Source of the DNA: [Mycobacterium] fortunisiensis | Lineage (GTDB): Bacteria; Actinomycetota; Actinomycetes; Mycobacteriales; Mycobacteriaceae | Length of the DNA: 64,000 bases | Assembly (NCBI RefSeq): GCF_019050325.1 | Contig: NZ_VOMB01000010.1 | Coordinates: 1-64,000, forward strand | Direction of reading: 5' to 3' | Made by a program: the position numbers and the translations under genes | Shown here: one piece after another, positions 48,891-58,898 of the stretch | How the letters are laid out: each line of letters opens with the position of its first letter | Numbering within the stretch: the first letter of the stretch is position 1 | Notes under the pieces: model-generated | The model's input: the letters and a program-made list of their open reading frames with translations, nothing else | The model's database searches: none | What the model was told of the DNA's origin: nothing

Positions 48891-51800
48891 CACCGGCCCC
48901 CCTGCTCTAGCAGTTCCGAGAGGGCCAGCACCAGTGTGGCCGGCGGCTCCCAGCTGAACACCCCCGCCGGATGTCCGTCGACCACGGGTGTCTGCGGCCC
49001 GCACATCCCGCGCACGAACAGGTACAGCACGCCGCCCAGATGTGTCGCCGGGTCGTAGCCGGGCAGCCTCCAGCGCAGGAACCGGTGCAGCACAACGCTG
49101 TACAGCAGGGCCTGCAACGGGTAGTCCGAGTGCATCATCGCCTCGGCCATCCGGGCCCGGCCGTAATCGGCTGCGGTGAGCGATTCGTCGCCGGTACCCA
49201 GCCAGTTGGTCTTGTAGTCCACCACCACGAAGCGCTGCCCGATCCGCAGCACCACGTCCACCGAACCGGACAGGTACCCGCGCAGTGGCTGCCGGCCCAG
49301 CAGTCCGTCCGACAACCGCTCGGCGTAGCCGGCCATCGGATCCCCGGCAGCCAGATGCTCGTCCACCAACGCCCCGACGTCGGCCAGCCGGGCGAACGCG
49401 CCGCCCCGCAGATCCCCGCCGGCCATCGGAAACTCGAAGTCCAACTCGCACAGGCGATCAGCCAACCCGATCTGACGCAGCGTCCTGCCCGCGGCGAGCG
49501 GCCCCAGCGGGGTGTCGTGCATCGGCAGCAGCGCCGCGGCCAGCTCCTCGGCCTCGACCTCGACGGGCCAGCGGGCCGCGTGCCGACGCACCTGGGCCCG
49601 CAGCTCGCCACCGAGATCGGCGGCCAGCGGATCGGTGGTCTCCAGCACCGCGTGCACGAGCGAACCGAACGCGGCCCCGGTCGGCAAGGCCGCCATCGGG
49701 GAGGGCACATCGGCACCCTGGGCCCCAGCGACGACCGCGACATCGCTGGACTCGTCATCGAGCTCGGCGACCTCAGGCTCGCTGGACACCCCGATGGTGC
49801 CGTGCTCCTCGGCCGCCCGCAGCAACCCCGAGTACGACGTGCGCCGCCACGCGGTGTCGATCGGCCGGTGAAAATGCCGCGCCGCCAGATCATCCGGTAT
49901 CGCACGGGCCGGCATCGGCGGGGCCGGGACGATCAGCGACTCCTCGAGCACCGGACCGCCGGCGGCCTCCCAGGCCCGCAGCCGGGCCAGCGCGTCGTCA
50001 TCGGATATCCTGGGCGGGGCACACCGATCGGGCACCGCATCCTGGCCGGGGGCACGGCCCCGCAGCAGCCGCGACAGGCCACCGTTCGGCTCGTCGTTCG
50101 ACGGCGCCCACCAGGCCACCACCTGCGACTGGGCCCGCGTCATCGCCACATACGTCAGCCGGCTGTCGTCGGCGGCCGCCTCGACCCGCCCGGCGCGGGC
50201 CACCGCCGGATCCGGACCGCCGATGTGCAGGCAGCGCACACCCTCGTCATGGAACAGGACCAGATCCGGTTCCGGCACATAGCGATTGAAGGCGAACGGC
50301 AGATACACGATGGGAAACTGCAGCCCCTTGCTCACCCACACCGTCATGATCTGCACGGCCGCCGCGTCGCTGTCCAGCCGGCGGTTGCGTTCGGACGTCC
50401 CGCCGCCCTCGGCGCGCTGGGCGCGCAGCCAGTCGCGCAGCGCGGCCAACCCGAAGCCCTCCCGATGCGCGGTGTCGCCGAGCAACTGGGCCAGGTGCGC
50501 CAAGTCGGTCATCAACCGCTCACCGCCCTGCCAGGACAACACCCGCTTGCCCATGCCGGCCAGCTGCGCGGCCTCGAAGATCGCCGCCACCCCACGTTCG
50601 CGGGCATGGCCGGCCCACGTCCGCAGCGTATCGGCCACCCGATCGGTGAGCGCATCACCGCCGGCAGCAAGGGTTTCCGCGGTCTCGCCGAAGAACATCG
50701 TGGCCGCCGCGGCCCGGACCAGACCGGGACGGTGCGGCTGATCGAAGGCCTCCAACAGATACAGCCAATCCTCGGCCGCCTCGGAGTTGAACACATCGGA
50801 ATCGCCGGTGTAGACCGCGGGAATCCCGGCCTGCAGCAGTGCGGCGTGGCAGGCCCGGGCGTCCTTGTGGGTCTCGACGATCACCGCAATGTCGCCGGCC
50901 CGCAGCGGCCGGTCACAGAACGTGGCGCCGCCGGCCAGCAGCGCCCCGATGTCGGCGGCCAGATCCTTGCCGATGTGGTTGCGCAGATCGGCGATCGGAA
51001 TCACCCGGGTGCCAGCGCGATTCCGGGCCACCACCCGCAACCGGAACGGATCGTTGTGCGGCGCCCCGGCCAGTCGATGGCCCTGATGATGGGCCTGCAC
51101 GTCATGGACCACGATGTCGGGCCCGCCGAGTTCGGCGCCACGCAGCACCGCCTGCAGCCGATCGACCAGCACGCTGTCGCTGCGCCAGTTGGTGCCCAGC
51201 GTCTGCTTGTCACCGGCGGTGGCCGCCGCCCGCAGATAGGTGTCGATATCCCCACCGCGGAACGCATAGATCGCCTGCTTGGGGTCTCCGATCAGGATCA
51301 GGGTGGAGCGCCCCGAAAAAGCCCGCTCGATCACCTGCCACTGCACCGGATCGGTGTCCTGGAACTCGTCGACCATCACGATCGGCCAGCGCTGCGCCAT
51401 CCTCGTCCGAGCCGCGGAATCCTCGGCCTCCAGCGCCGCGGCCAGCCGGGTCAGCAGGTCGTCATAACCCAGCACACCGCGACGGCGTTTGCGAATCTCC
51501 AGCTCCGCCAACACTGCCCGGGCGAACCCCACCCGGACCCCGGCCGGGGACTCCGGCTCGGGATCCCGCGGCCGCAGCTCGGTCGCCGGATTGGCCACCA
51601 CCACCCGCGCCAGCCGCAACGCCTCGTCATACCCCAACTCCGGGACATCGCGCTGGGCACCGAAGTGGGCCAGATACAGGTCGTCGACGATCTCGCAGAC
51701 CAGCTCGTCAAGACTGTCCACCAGCGTCACACCCGAATCGCTGTCCCCGGCCACACCAAGGGATTTCAGGACGATCTGGCAGAACTGATGGGTGGTCGCG

Positions 51801-52144
51801 ATCGTCGCGGCATCGAAGCCGGCCAACGCGTCACGCAGCCGCTGACCGCGGGCCTGCCGATCGTCGGCGACCAGATACTCCAACAGGTCGTTGTCGGCCA
51901 GGGAAGGATCCTCCAGCGCCGCCACGGCACCGACGATCTGGGCGCGCACCCGCTCCCGCAGCTCCTGGCTGGCGGCCCGGCCGAACGTGATCAGCAGCAT
52001 CTGATCCAGCGTCGCGACACCCTCGGCCACCAGCCGGGTCACCAACCCGGCCAACGCGAAGGTCTTGCCGGTGCCCGCACTGGCCTCCAACACCGTGGTG
52101 CTGTTGGCCTGCGGCAACGGACCGAGCAGATCGAAGACGTTCAC
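48890..52144 (-). CDS. recB: RecB, helicase-nuclease subunit of exonuclease V
   Basis: The 1084-aa protein has a UvrD-type SF1A helicase (Walker A ASAGTGKTF at residues 21-29; Walker B DEFQDTDP at ~255) and a C-terminal nuclease domain with VVDYKTNW at about residue 975, the catalytic D-x-K. It provides both the 3'-5' helicase and the nuclease of RecBCD. It overlaps recC by 4 bp and recD by 1 bp, so all three are translationally coupled. Confidence 0.96.
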   Translation of the reverse strand: MNVFDLLGPLPQANSTTVLEASAGTGKTFALAGLVTRLVAEGVATLDQMLLITFGRAASQELRERVRAQIVGAVAALEDPSLADNDLLEYLVADDRQARGQRLRDALAGFDAATIATTHQFCQIVLKSLGVAGDSDSGVTLVDSLDELVCEIVDDLYLAHFGAQRDVPELGYDEALRLARVVVANPATELRPRDPEPESPAGVRVGFARAVLAELEIRKRRRGVLGYDDLLTRLAAALEAEDSAARTRMAQRWPIVMVDEFQDTDPVQWQVIERAFSGRSTLILIGDPKQAIYAFRGGDIDTYLRAAATAGDKQTLGTNWRSDSVLVDRLQAVLRGAELGGPDIVVHDVQAHHQGHRLAGAPHNDPFRLRVVARNRAGTRVIPIADLRNHIGKDLAADIGALLAGGATFCDRPLRAGDIAVIVETHKDARACHAALLQAGIPAVYTGDSDVFNSEAAEDWLYLLEAFDQPHRPGLVRAAAATMFFGETAETLAAGGDALTDRVADTLRTWAGHARERGVAAIFEAAQLAGMGKRVLSWQGGERLMTDLAHLAQLLGDTAHREGFGLAALRDWLRAQRAEGGGTSERNRRLDSDAAAVQIMTVWVSKGLQFPIVYLPFAFNRYVPEPDLVLFHDEGVRCLHIGGPDPAVARAGRVEAAADDSRLTYVAMTRAQSQVVAWWAPSNDEPNGGLSRLLRGRAPGQDAVPDRCAPPRISDDDALARLRAWEAAGGPVLEESLIVPAPPMPARAIPDDLAARHFHRPIDTAWRRTSYSGLLRAAEEHGTIGVSSEPEVAELDDESSDVAVVAGAQGADVPSPMAALPTGAAFGSLVHAVLETTDPLAADLGGELRAQVRRHAARWPVEVEAEELAAALLPMHDTPLGPLAAGRTLRQIGLADRLCELDFEFPMAGGDLRGGAFARLADVGALVDEHLAAGDPMAGYAERLSDGLLGRQPLRGYLSGSVDVVLRIGQRFVVVDYKTNWLGTGDESLTAADYGRARMAEAMMHSDYPLQALLYSVVLHRFLRWRLPGYDPATHLGGVLYLFVRGMCGPQTPVVDGHPAGVFSWEPPATLVLALSELLEQGGR

Positions 52145-55100
52145 CGCACCGACCTCTCAGCCTGCAGGACTGGGAGCCACAACCGCTCCGAGTACTCACC
52201 GAGCCCGACCAGCCGGCGCAACGGCGCACCCCGGCCCCAGGCCAGGACATGCGCCGGGGCCTCGTCCTCACCGGGGAACCGGCCGCTGCGCCACCGGAAT
52301 CCGGCCTCACGTTCCGGGTCGTCACCGGCGTGCCGCGCGGCCGCCCACGCGTAGGAGGTTTTGACGGGCAGCGGCAACGGCTCCCGCCGGCCGGCGTCGT
52401 AGATCGCCACCAGGTCGGCCAGCAGCTCGACCGGATCGGCCGGGCGGGCCAGACCCTCGACCCGCGGGGTGTCACCGCGACGCGGCCGCCCGATGCACAC
52501 CGCCGTGAAGTCCCGGTCTGGATGCTCGGCAGCCAACGCCAGCAACGGAATCCAGGACTGCAGCAGATGCTTGCCGTCGAGCTTGGAGTACGTCACCGAC
52601 ACCAGCCGGTCATCGAACACCGGGGACACCGTGCCGGTCAGCCGCCGGCCGGTACCCAGATCGATGTCGACGTCGAAGGCTTGCGGATCGGTATTGCGGT
52701 GGCGCAGCGCTTCGGCGGCCAGCAGCGCGCACTGGTCGCGCAACGCGATCGCCCGTCGCCAGCCCAGCTGCCCCGGCGGCAGGGTGCCGCGTCGCCACTC
52801 GGCCTGCTGGGCGTCGGCCGGGGTCATGCCGCGCAGGATGTCGTGCAGCATGCGATCGCCGACGGTCCACTCTGCCAGCGCATCGATGTCCACCGGCATC
52901 ACATCCGACACCCCGTCGACATCCCAGGGCAGCGTGTACTCCAGGGCCCGGAAAAACCCTTTCACCGGGTCCTTGAAGAACGTGACGAGATCCTGGAGCG
53001 CCACGTCCGCGGGCTCGGGGGCGGGCAGTGGGTCGGCGAAGAACGCCGGCCGCTCACCGCGCTGTCCGGCGCCGGCCCGCGCGGCCGTGAGCGCCGTGGG
53101 ATCGAACGTAAACGGCCCCTCGGGGATCAACGCGCCCGGCGTGACATTGCGAATGTCGAAGGGCTGCAACGGGTGTGCGGTGACCACATCGGGCGGCTGC
53201 TCGGTGGTGACGCTCAGGGCGTCGATCAGCTCGGCCAGTGGCACCGCCGGCGGCCGGGGCTGCCCGGAGATTTCGTTGGCGCCGGTGTAGGTGATCACCA
53301 GGGTCTGGGTGGCCGCGCCGATCGCGTCGAGCAGCAGCTGTCGATCCTCCGAACGGATGTCGCGCTCACCGGTGTGCGGATCGCGGGCCAGCGCGTCGTC
53401 GCCGTCGATCGCGCCCAGCCGCGGGAAGGCGCCGTCGTCCAACCCGACGAGACACACCACCCGGTGCGGCACCGAGCGCATCGGCACCATGGTGCACACC
53501 GTCAGGGTGCCGGTGCGGAAGTTGGCCCGGGTCGGCCGCCCGGCCAGATGACGATCGAGCAGCGCGCGGATGTCGCTGAGCCGCATGGGTGTTTCAGCCG
53601 CCCCGGCTGCCTCGCTGATCTCGGCGAACTCACGCTGCACTTGCGCGGCCGGCCACTCCTCGTCCGAATGCGCCAACGCCTCGATCCCGGTGCTCAGGGC
53701 CGACAACCACACGTCGAGCGGATGCACGCCGTGGAGTTTCTCGACAGCCTGCCTGAGGGTATCGACGAAATCCGCGAACCGGCCGGCCAACTCCACCCGG
53801 TTGCTGCTGACATCGTCGAGCGGCAGTGTGGTGCCCAGCCAGGCATGCGAATCGTCGGACATCGCCACCCCGGCCAGCACCCGGTCGATGCCGAACCGCC
53901 AGGTGTTGTGCAGGAAGTCGACCCCGTAAGGCCGGCGATGCTCCTGATCGAAACCCCAGCGGATGTTGGCTTCGCGCACCCAGGCGGTGATGGCCTCCAG
54001 ATCGTCGTCGGTGAAGGAGAACCGGGCCCGTACCGGCGCGGCGCCGGCCAGGTTGAGCACCTCGCTGGCGGTGGCCCGCCCACCGGCCAGGGTCAGCACC
54101 GACGCCGCGACCGACAGCAGCGGATTCGTCTGCACCAGAGCCCGATCGGCCAGCCGCACCCGCAGCTTGTGCGCCGGGTGGGCCCCTTTCACCACATCGC
54201 CCAACCCGAACCCGGCCGTGATCAGCGGCGCATACGTCTCGATGTCGGGGCACATCACCAGGATGTCGCGGGGCTCCAGCGTCGGGTCGTCGGCCAGCAG
54301 GCCCAGCAGCACCTCGCGCAGCACCTCGATCTGCCGGGCCGGGCCGTGGCAGCTGTGCACCTGTACCGAGCGGTCCCCGGCCCGGTGCACCCGCCCAATC
54401 GGCCGCACCGCGTTGGCGGCGAGGTCGGCCTGCAGCCAGCCCAGCAGCGTCTCGGGATAGTCGGTGCCGCTGAGATATTCGTCGGTGTCCGGCACTGGCA
54501 ATGCCCGCTGCAGTTCTCGTAGATCGCGGCCCAGGGTGGCCAACAGTGGATGGTCCACGTCCCGGTGGCTGGTGTCTTCGCGGCGGGGCAGCGGGCCGGT
54601 GTGGGCCGGCGACGAGCGCCACAGGTCGTCACTGGGGTGGGGCAGCCACAGGTGCAGATCGTGATGGGTGGCCAGAGCGGTGAGCAACTCGACCTCGGTG
54701 GCCGGCAGCCGGGTGTGCCCGAACAGCGACAGCCGCGCGGGTAGGTCGCTGGGGGATTCGGCCAGCCGGGCAAGGGTTTTCGCGTGCCGGAGGTGCGGCG
54801 GGTCGGCATCGATCCGCTCGGCCAGTGCCTGCCACAGCGGGGCCTGCCAGGCCAGGTCATCGGGCAGGCCGGCCCAGTCGATCAGCAGCTGCGGCCGTTG
54901 CCGCGCATAGGAGCCGAACAAACCGGCCAGCCGGCGGGCCACCGCGTAGCGCCGACCCTGCCGCAACTCGTGTTCGTCACCCATCTCGAAGTGCCCGAGA
55001 TGGGTGGCCACCGGCGCACACCACGGCTGGTCCAGGTTCTCGTCGATGACGGCCAGCAGTGGCCACGCCAGGGCATCGGCCGACCAGGGATCGTCCTCGT

Positions 55101-55326
55101 CGGTCCCGCTCAGCTCGGCGATCAGCGACCGCGGATTGCGGAACTCGACCGCGGCGCACACCCCGAGCCGGTTCGACAGCCGCTGACTCAGCCAGCGCTC
55201 CATCCCTTTTGCCGGCACCAGCACCAGCTCCCGGGCGAAGGGGTCAGCCGGGGGTTCTGCGAGTAGATCTGCCAGCCCGTCGGCGAGCAGATCGGTGCGC
55301 TCGGCCCGGTGCAGGTGCAGTGCCAT
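52141..55326 (-). CDS. recC: RecC subunit of exonuclease V
   Basis: The 1061-aa protein matches RecC in size, start (ALHLHRAERTDLLADGLADLLA), and in the family stretch PAKGMERWLSQRL near residue 40, with the inactive helicase-like and nuclease-like folds expected of RecC. It holds the complex together and recognises Chi-like sites in enteric bacteria; mycobacterial RecBCD is used in single-strand annealing. It begins 24 bp downstream of the MFS gene; a TATCGT lies 8 nt before ATG 55326, so it has its own promoter. Confidence 0.96.
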   Translation of the reverse strand: MALHLHRAERTDLLADGLADLLAEPPADPFARELVLVPAKGMERWLSQRLSNRLGVCAAVEFRNPRSLIAELSGTDEDDPWSADALAWPLLAVIDENLDQPWCAPVATHLGHFEMGDEHELRQGRRYAVARRLAGLFGSYARQRPQLLIDWAGLPDDLAWQAPLWQALAERIDADPPHLRHAKTLARLAESPSDLPARLSLFGHTRLPATEVELLTALATHHDLHLWLPHPSDDLWRSSPAHTGPLPRREDTSHRDVDHPLLATLGRDLRELQRALPVPDTDEYLSGTDYPETLLGWLQADLAANAVRPIGRVHRAGDRSVQVHSCHGPARQIEVLREVLLGLLADDPTLEPRDILVMCPDIETYAPLITAGFGLGDVVKGAHPAHKLRVRLADRALVQTNPLLSVAASVLTLAGGRATASEVLNLAGAAPVRARFSFTDDDLEAITAWVREANIRWGFDQEHRRPYGVDFLHNTWRFGIDRVLAGVAMSDDSHAWLGTTLPLDDVSSNRVELAGRFADFVDTLRQAVEKLHGVHPLDVWLSALSTGIEALAHSDEEWPAAQVQREFAEISEAAGAAETPMRLSDIRALLDRHLAGRPTRANFRTGTLTVCTMVPMRSVPHRVVCLVGLDDGAFPRLGAIDGDDALARDPHTGERDIRSEDRQLLLDAIGAATQTLVITYTGANEISGQPRPPAVPLAELIDALSVTTEQPPDVVTAHPLQPFDIRNVTPGALIPEGPFTFDPTALTAARAGAGQRGERPAFFADPLPAPEPADVALQDLVTFFKDPVKGFFRALEYTLPWDVDGVSDVMPVDIDALAEWTVGDRMLHDILRGMTPADAQQAEWRRGTLPPGQLGWRRAIALRDQCALLAAEALRHRNTDPQAFDVDIDLGTGRRLTGTVSPVFDDRLVSVTYSKLDGKHLLQSWIPLLALAAEHPDRDFTAVCIGRPRRGDTPRVEGLARPADPVELLADLVAIYDAGRREPLPLPVKTSYAWAAARHAGDDPEREAGFRWRSGRFPGEDEAPAHVLAWGRGAPLRRLVGLGEYSERLWLPVLQAERSVR

Positions 55327-55350
55327 CGACAGACACGATAGGAGACCGGC

Positions 55351-56601
55351 TCAGACTGTTGCTGCGTTTGGCCCCGACAGGGCGGCGGGTCGGGCCGCCA
55401 GTGCCATCGCCAGCGTCACGGCGCCGGCGATGACGAACGCCACCCGCACGCTGAACACGTCGGCCGCGCCGCCGAGCAGGGCCGCGGCAAACGGGCGGGA
55501 GCCGAGAAAGCCGACCAGCCACAGCGCCATGATGCGGCCGCGCAATTCCTCGGGGGCACGCTCCTGCACGACGGTGCTCAAACCCGTCATCGCCCAGCCG
55601 AACCCCAGCCCGGCAACCGCGAACCCGGCCAGTGCCACCGGCGTGGCGGTGGCCAGGGCAAGCAGCCCGCAGCCGGCGACCAGCAGCCACAGCCCGATCG
55701 CGGACACCGGTGCAGCGGGCAACCGTCCGCGCATGGCGGCCAGCGCCACCATGCCCACCGCCGCGCCGACCCCGAACGCCGCCGACAGCGCACCCACGAG
55801 ATGTGCACTGCCGCCGAGATCCTCGGCCATCGACGGGGTGAGCGTGATGGACGGATCGGAGGCGAACCCGACGGTCGTCACCGCCAGCAGGGCCAACAGC
55901 AGCGGACGGTCCCGCCACACGTACGCCAGCGCCGCGCGCACCCGGTAGTCGCCGTGCGGGCTGCGCTCGGGTCGGGCCGGGAACGTCACCAGCACCAGGA
56001 AGATCGCGAACACCAGGTGCAGGCCCGCGCTGATGGCGAAGCCGGGTGCCGCACCGAGACGGGCGGCCAAAAACGCCCCGATGGCCGGACCGAGGATGCG
56101 GCCGATGGTCATCGGAATGCTGTTGAGCGCCATGGCCGTCGGCAGCTCGCCGTCGCGGATCAGGCTGGGCACCACCGACTGCATGGCCGGGCCGCCGATG
56201 ACGAATCCGAACCCGACGAGGGTGGAGCCGACGAGCACCGGGACCGCGGCGGCGGTGCCCTGCAGGCCGGGCTGTAGCGCCAACCAGAGCGCCGTCGACC
56301 CCGAGCCGATGATGCACAGCACCCGGCCCCACAGGATCTGGCGGGCCGGGTTGCCGACATCGGCCCACTTGCCGCTGGTGGGGCTCAGGATGAGTTGGGG
56401 GAGGAACTGCGCGACGCCGACCAGGCCCACCATCACCGCCGAGCCGGTGGCGTCGAAGATCACGATGGCGGCCACGATGCCGTGTGTCCACACCGCGACG
56501 ACCGAGAACATCTTGCCCCAGAACAGCGCCCCGAACACCGGGTCGAACATCAGGCGTAGGGCGCCGCGTGGGTGCGGACGGGCCGCGGTGTGGACTGTCA
56601 C
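55351..56601 (-). CDS. MFS transporter
   Basis: The ~416-aa protein has 12 membrane segments and the MFS loop 2-3 signature region (GKWADVGNPARQILWG). It resembles the enterobactin-exporter/MFS_3 efflux type. It starts at GTG 56601, overlapping the MarR stop as GTGA, so the regulator and the transporter are one unit. Export of a drug or siderophore-like compound is likely but the substrate is unknown. Confidence 0.88.
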   Translation of the reverse strand: MTVHTAARPHPRGALRLMFDPVFGALFWGKMFSVVAVWTHGIVAAIVIFDATGSAVMVGLVGVAQFLPQLILSPTSGKWADVGNPARQILWGRVLCIIGSGSTALWLALQPGLQGTAAAVPVLVGSTLVGFGFVIGGPAMQSVVPSLIRDGELPTAMALNSIPMTIGRILGPAIGAFLAARLGAAPGFAISAGLHLVFAIFLVLVTFPARPERSPHGDYRVRAALAYVWRDRPLLLALLAVTTVGFASDPSITLTPSMAEDLGGSAHLVGALSAAFGVGAAVGMVALAAMRGRLPAAPVSAIGLWLLVAGCGLLALATATPVALAGFAVAGLGFGWAMTGLSTVVQERAPEELRGRIMALWLVGFLGSRPFAAALLGGAADVFSVRVAFVIAGAVTLAMALAARPAALSGPNAATV

Positions 56602-57074
56602 GAACAGACACCCCGCTCGAAATCGGAAACCAGCCGCTGCAACAAATCGACGAGGGTGTCCACGTCCGGCTCGGGCCAGTCGGCCACGGTTTCGGCCACC
56701 ATCTCCCGGCGGCGTTCGGTGACCGCGGCCAGCGCTTTGCGGCCCTCGTCGGTCAGCGCCAGCAGGCACCGGCGCTGGTCTTCGGCGGCAAGGGTCTTGG
56801 TCAGCAGACCGTCGGCGACCACGTTGGCCACGGTGCGGCTGGCGGTCGAGTGCTCCACGGCCATGTATTCGGCCACCTCGCCGATCGAGGGGTGGCGGCC
56901 GGCCTTCTCGCCCTGCTCGACGGCACGCAGCACCCGCAGCGTCGACAGCGACGGCACACTGCCCGACGTGTCGATCAGCCGGCGCCGCCAACCGGGGCGT
57001 TGCCGGACGACGTGGATGCGCACCAGAAGCTCGTCGAGTTGGCTGTAGCGGGACACCAAATATGCATAGCACAT
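56598..57074 (-). CDS. MarR-family transcriptional regulator
   Basis: The ~158-aa protein has the MarR winged helix (about residues 60-100; PSIGEVAEYMAVEHSTASRTVANVVADGLL, then AEDQRRCLLALTDEGR). It is translationally coupled to the downstream MFS gene and likely represses the pair. The ATG at 57074 has no ribosome-binding site; the frame is open upstream to 57287, but that part overlaps the hairpin F and the DUF559 start, so it is not preferred. Confidence 0.88.
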   Translation of the reverse strand: MCYAYLVSRYSQLDELLVRIHVVRQRPGWRRRLIDTSGSVPSLSTLRVLRAVEQGEKAGRHPSIGEVAEYMAVEHSTASRTVANVVADGLLTKTLAAEDQRRCLLALTDEGRKALAAVTERRREMVAETVADWPEPDVDTLVDLLQRLVSDFERGVCS

Positions 57075-57115
57075 AGATATATCGGTGTCCGAATCCGTTT
57101 CAGCCCGCGTATGAA

Positions 57116-57155
57116 GCGTTGTGGCGGAAAAACGGCCGAAAAATCGCCACAGCGC
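57116..57155. repeat. 40-bp hairpin F, upstream of DUF559 gene
   Basis: GCGTTGTGGCG (57116-57126) pairs with CGCCACAGCGC (57145-57155) with one mismatch. The same 40-bp element, as a direct repeat, lies at 58037-58076 on the other side of the DUF559 gene. Its outer ends resemble those of the ~70-bp palindromes. Confidence 0.85.
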
Positions 57156-57197
57156 AGCACACGCGAGGATGTCGGTAGGCGTCGGCAGACTCCGCCC

Positions 57198-58037
57198 ATG
57201 GGGGATCCATTCGTCGGGAGTGAACAGGTGGCCTCGGGTGCGCTGACCAGGCATGAGCTGAGAACTCGGTTCAGGGCCGTCCACCACGACATCTACGTCG
57301 CCAGGGATGCCAGGCCGACCGCGCTACTACGAGCCAAGGCCTGCTGGTTGCGATCCCGCGGGAACGGGGTCCTGGCCGGGTTCTCCGCGTCGGCCTTCCA
57401 CGGCGCGCGGTGGATCGACGCGAGCCTGCCGGCCTACGTCATCAACAAGCGCAATCGAAGGCCGACCCGAGGGATCGTCACGTGGGCAGACGCGATCGAG
57501 GACGACGAGATATGCCGGATCGGAGATATCCGCATCACCACCCCGGCGCGAACCGCGGTCGATCTGGCCTGCAAGTTCGACGAGGACACTGCTGTTGCTG
57601 CGATCGACGCCCTGGCCAGGGCTGCCCGCCTGAAGGTGGCCGACATCGAACTGGCGGCCGAGCGCCACGCGGGACGCAAAGGCATCAAGCAGGCGCGCGC
57701 TACCATCGCGCTGGTCGATCCGGGAGCGGAGTCGCCGCAGGAAACCTGGTTGCGGCTCTTGGTCATTCGCGCGGGTTACCCTCGCCCACAATCGCAGTAT
57801 CCGGTCTGCAACGAGTACGGCGCGGTGATCGGTGAGGTTGACCTCGCCTGGCCGGAACTGAAGATCGCTCTCGAGTACGAAGGCGTTCATCACACCGACC
57901 CTGAGCAGCTTCGCAAGGACATCCTGCGAGTCGACGCGATGATCGAGATGGGGTGGATCGTCATTCGGGTCACTCGCCGGGACGGTGCGGCCAACGTGCT
58001 CGGCCGGATCGCCAAGGCCTGGGCCTCGCGTATGTAG
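57198..58037 (+). CDS. DUF559 (Vsr-like) protein
   Basis: The 279-aa protein has an N-terminal part like the AbiEi/transcriptional-regulator family and a C-terminal DUF559 domain (about residues 190-279) of the Vsr endonuclease fold, with EVDLAWPELKIALEYEG at ~215-231 holding the metal-binding acids. Such proteins are frequent in mycobacteria. ATG 57198 is preferred as the first credible start after hairpin F. The stop codon overlaps hairpin G. Confidence 0.82.
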   Translation: MGDPFVGSEQVASGALTRHELRTRFRAVHHDIYVARDARPTALLRAKACWLRSRGNGVLAGFSASAFHGARWIDASLPAYVINKRNRRPTRGIVTWADAIEDDEICRIGDIRITTPARTAVDLACKFDEDTAVAAIDALARAARLKVADIELAAERHAGRKGIKQARATIALVDPGAESPQETWLRLLVIRAGYPRPQSQYPVCNEYGAVIGEVDLAWPELKIALEYEGVHHTDPEQLRKDILRVDAMIEMGWIVIRVTRRDGAANVLGRIAKAWASRM

Positions 58038-58076
58038 CGCTGTGACGGAAAAAGGGCCTAAAAATCGCCACAGCGC
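58037..58076. repeat. 40-bp hairpin G, downstream of DUF559 gene
   Basis: GCGCTGTGACG pairs with CGCCACAGCGC (with a mismatch) around an A-rich loop. It starts on the last base of the DUF559 stop codon. It is a near-identical direct repeat of hairpin F at 57116-57155. Confidence 0.85.
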
Positions 58077-58164
58077 TTCACGCGTGATGCCCGGGCCCCG
58101 GGCGGAGGGGCTGAAGTGAAAGGTGCGACGCGCGAGGGCCAGAAAAGGTCGCCCGAAACCGGAA

Positions 58165-58875
58165 CTAGCCCGCGAATTCGGCTGCCAGCCCGTCGATTCC
58201 AGCGCGAATTGCCGTCAATGCGTCCGCGCGGGCCTTGAGCTTGCTCGCCACATGCGCACCGGCATGCAGCGTGCCCGCCGCCTCGGCGGCCACCTCCTGA
58301 GCGCGGGACAACACGGTGTCGGCCTCGACGGCCTCATCGAGCCACCCGCCGGCGACCGCCGCATCTCCGCTGAACGTCGCCGCCATCGCGATCGCGCGCT
58401 GAAAAGTGGCCGGTGTCAACCGCATCCGCATGATCTCGATCGCCGCGATCGGCAGCGTCATCCCGATCTTCACCTCATTGGCCTGGCAGCGCGCCGTCGC
58501 GGCGCCGACCCGGTGATCGCCCGACAACAACAGGAACGAGCCCATCGCGATGGCATGTCCGGTGGCGGCCATCACCACCGGCACCGGGAAACTCAAACAC
58601 CGCACCGACAATTCGAAACCGCCGGCCAACATGGCCAGCGTGGCCGCCGGGTCACCGGCTGCGAACACGCTCAGATCGAACCCACCGCTGAACACCTTGG
58701 GGCTGCCCGCCAAGACCACGGCTTTCACCTCGCCGCCCGACGCGCCCTGCGTCGCCTGGTCCAACGCGCCGTTGAGCTCGTCCTGCATGGCCGGTGACAG
58801 GGCGTTGACCTTGCCGTCGTTCATCGTGATCGTGGCGACGGCGTCGTTGAGCTCGTAGCTCACCAGGGGACTCAT
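58165..58875 (-). CDS. echA3: enoyl-CoA hydratase/isomerase (crotonase), EchA3-type
   Basis: The 236-aa protein is a crotonase: VKAVVLAGSPKVFSGGFDLSVF gives the CoA/oxyanion region (about residues 48-70) and ATGHAIAMGSFLLLSGDHRV the second oxyanion motif (about 103-122). It acts on acyl-CoA intermediates, likely in fatty-acid metabolism. The symbol is from synteny with M. tuberculosis Rv0632c (echA3), from memory. Catalytic Glu positions typical of hydratases are not both obvious, so a related isomerase/hydrolase reaction is possible. Confidence 0.88.
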   Translation of the reverse strand: MSPLVSYELNDAVATITMNDGKVNALSPAMQDELNGALDQATQGASGGEVKAVVLAGSPKVFSGGFDLSVFAAGDPAATLAMLAGGFELSVRCLSFPVPVVMAATGHAIAMGSFLLLSGDHRVGAATARCQANEVKIGMTLPIAAIEIMRMRLTPATFQRAIAMAATFSGDAAVAGGWLDEAVEADTVLSRAQEVAAEAAGTLHAGAHVASKLKARADALTAIRAGIDGLAAEFAG

Positions 58876-58898
58876 CGCAGCAATGGTAGTGAGTGGGC

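Noticed and set aside
48971..52354. 1127-codon open frame on the plus strand, antisense to recB
   Set aside because: recB on the other strand is certain from its motifs; the plus frame encodes a Gln/Arg/His-rich sequence typical of antisense frames.
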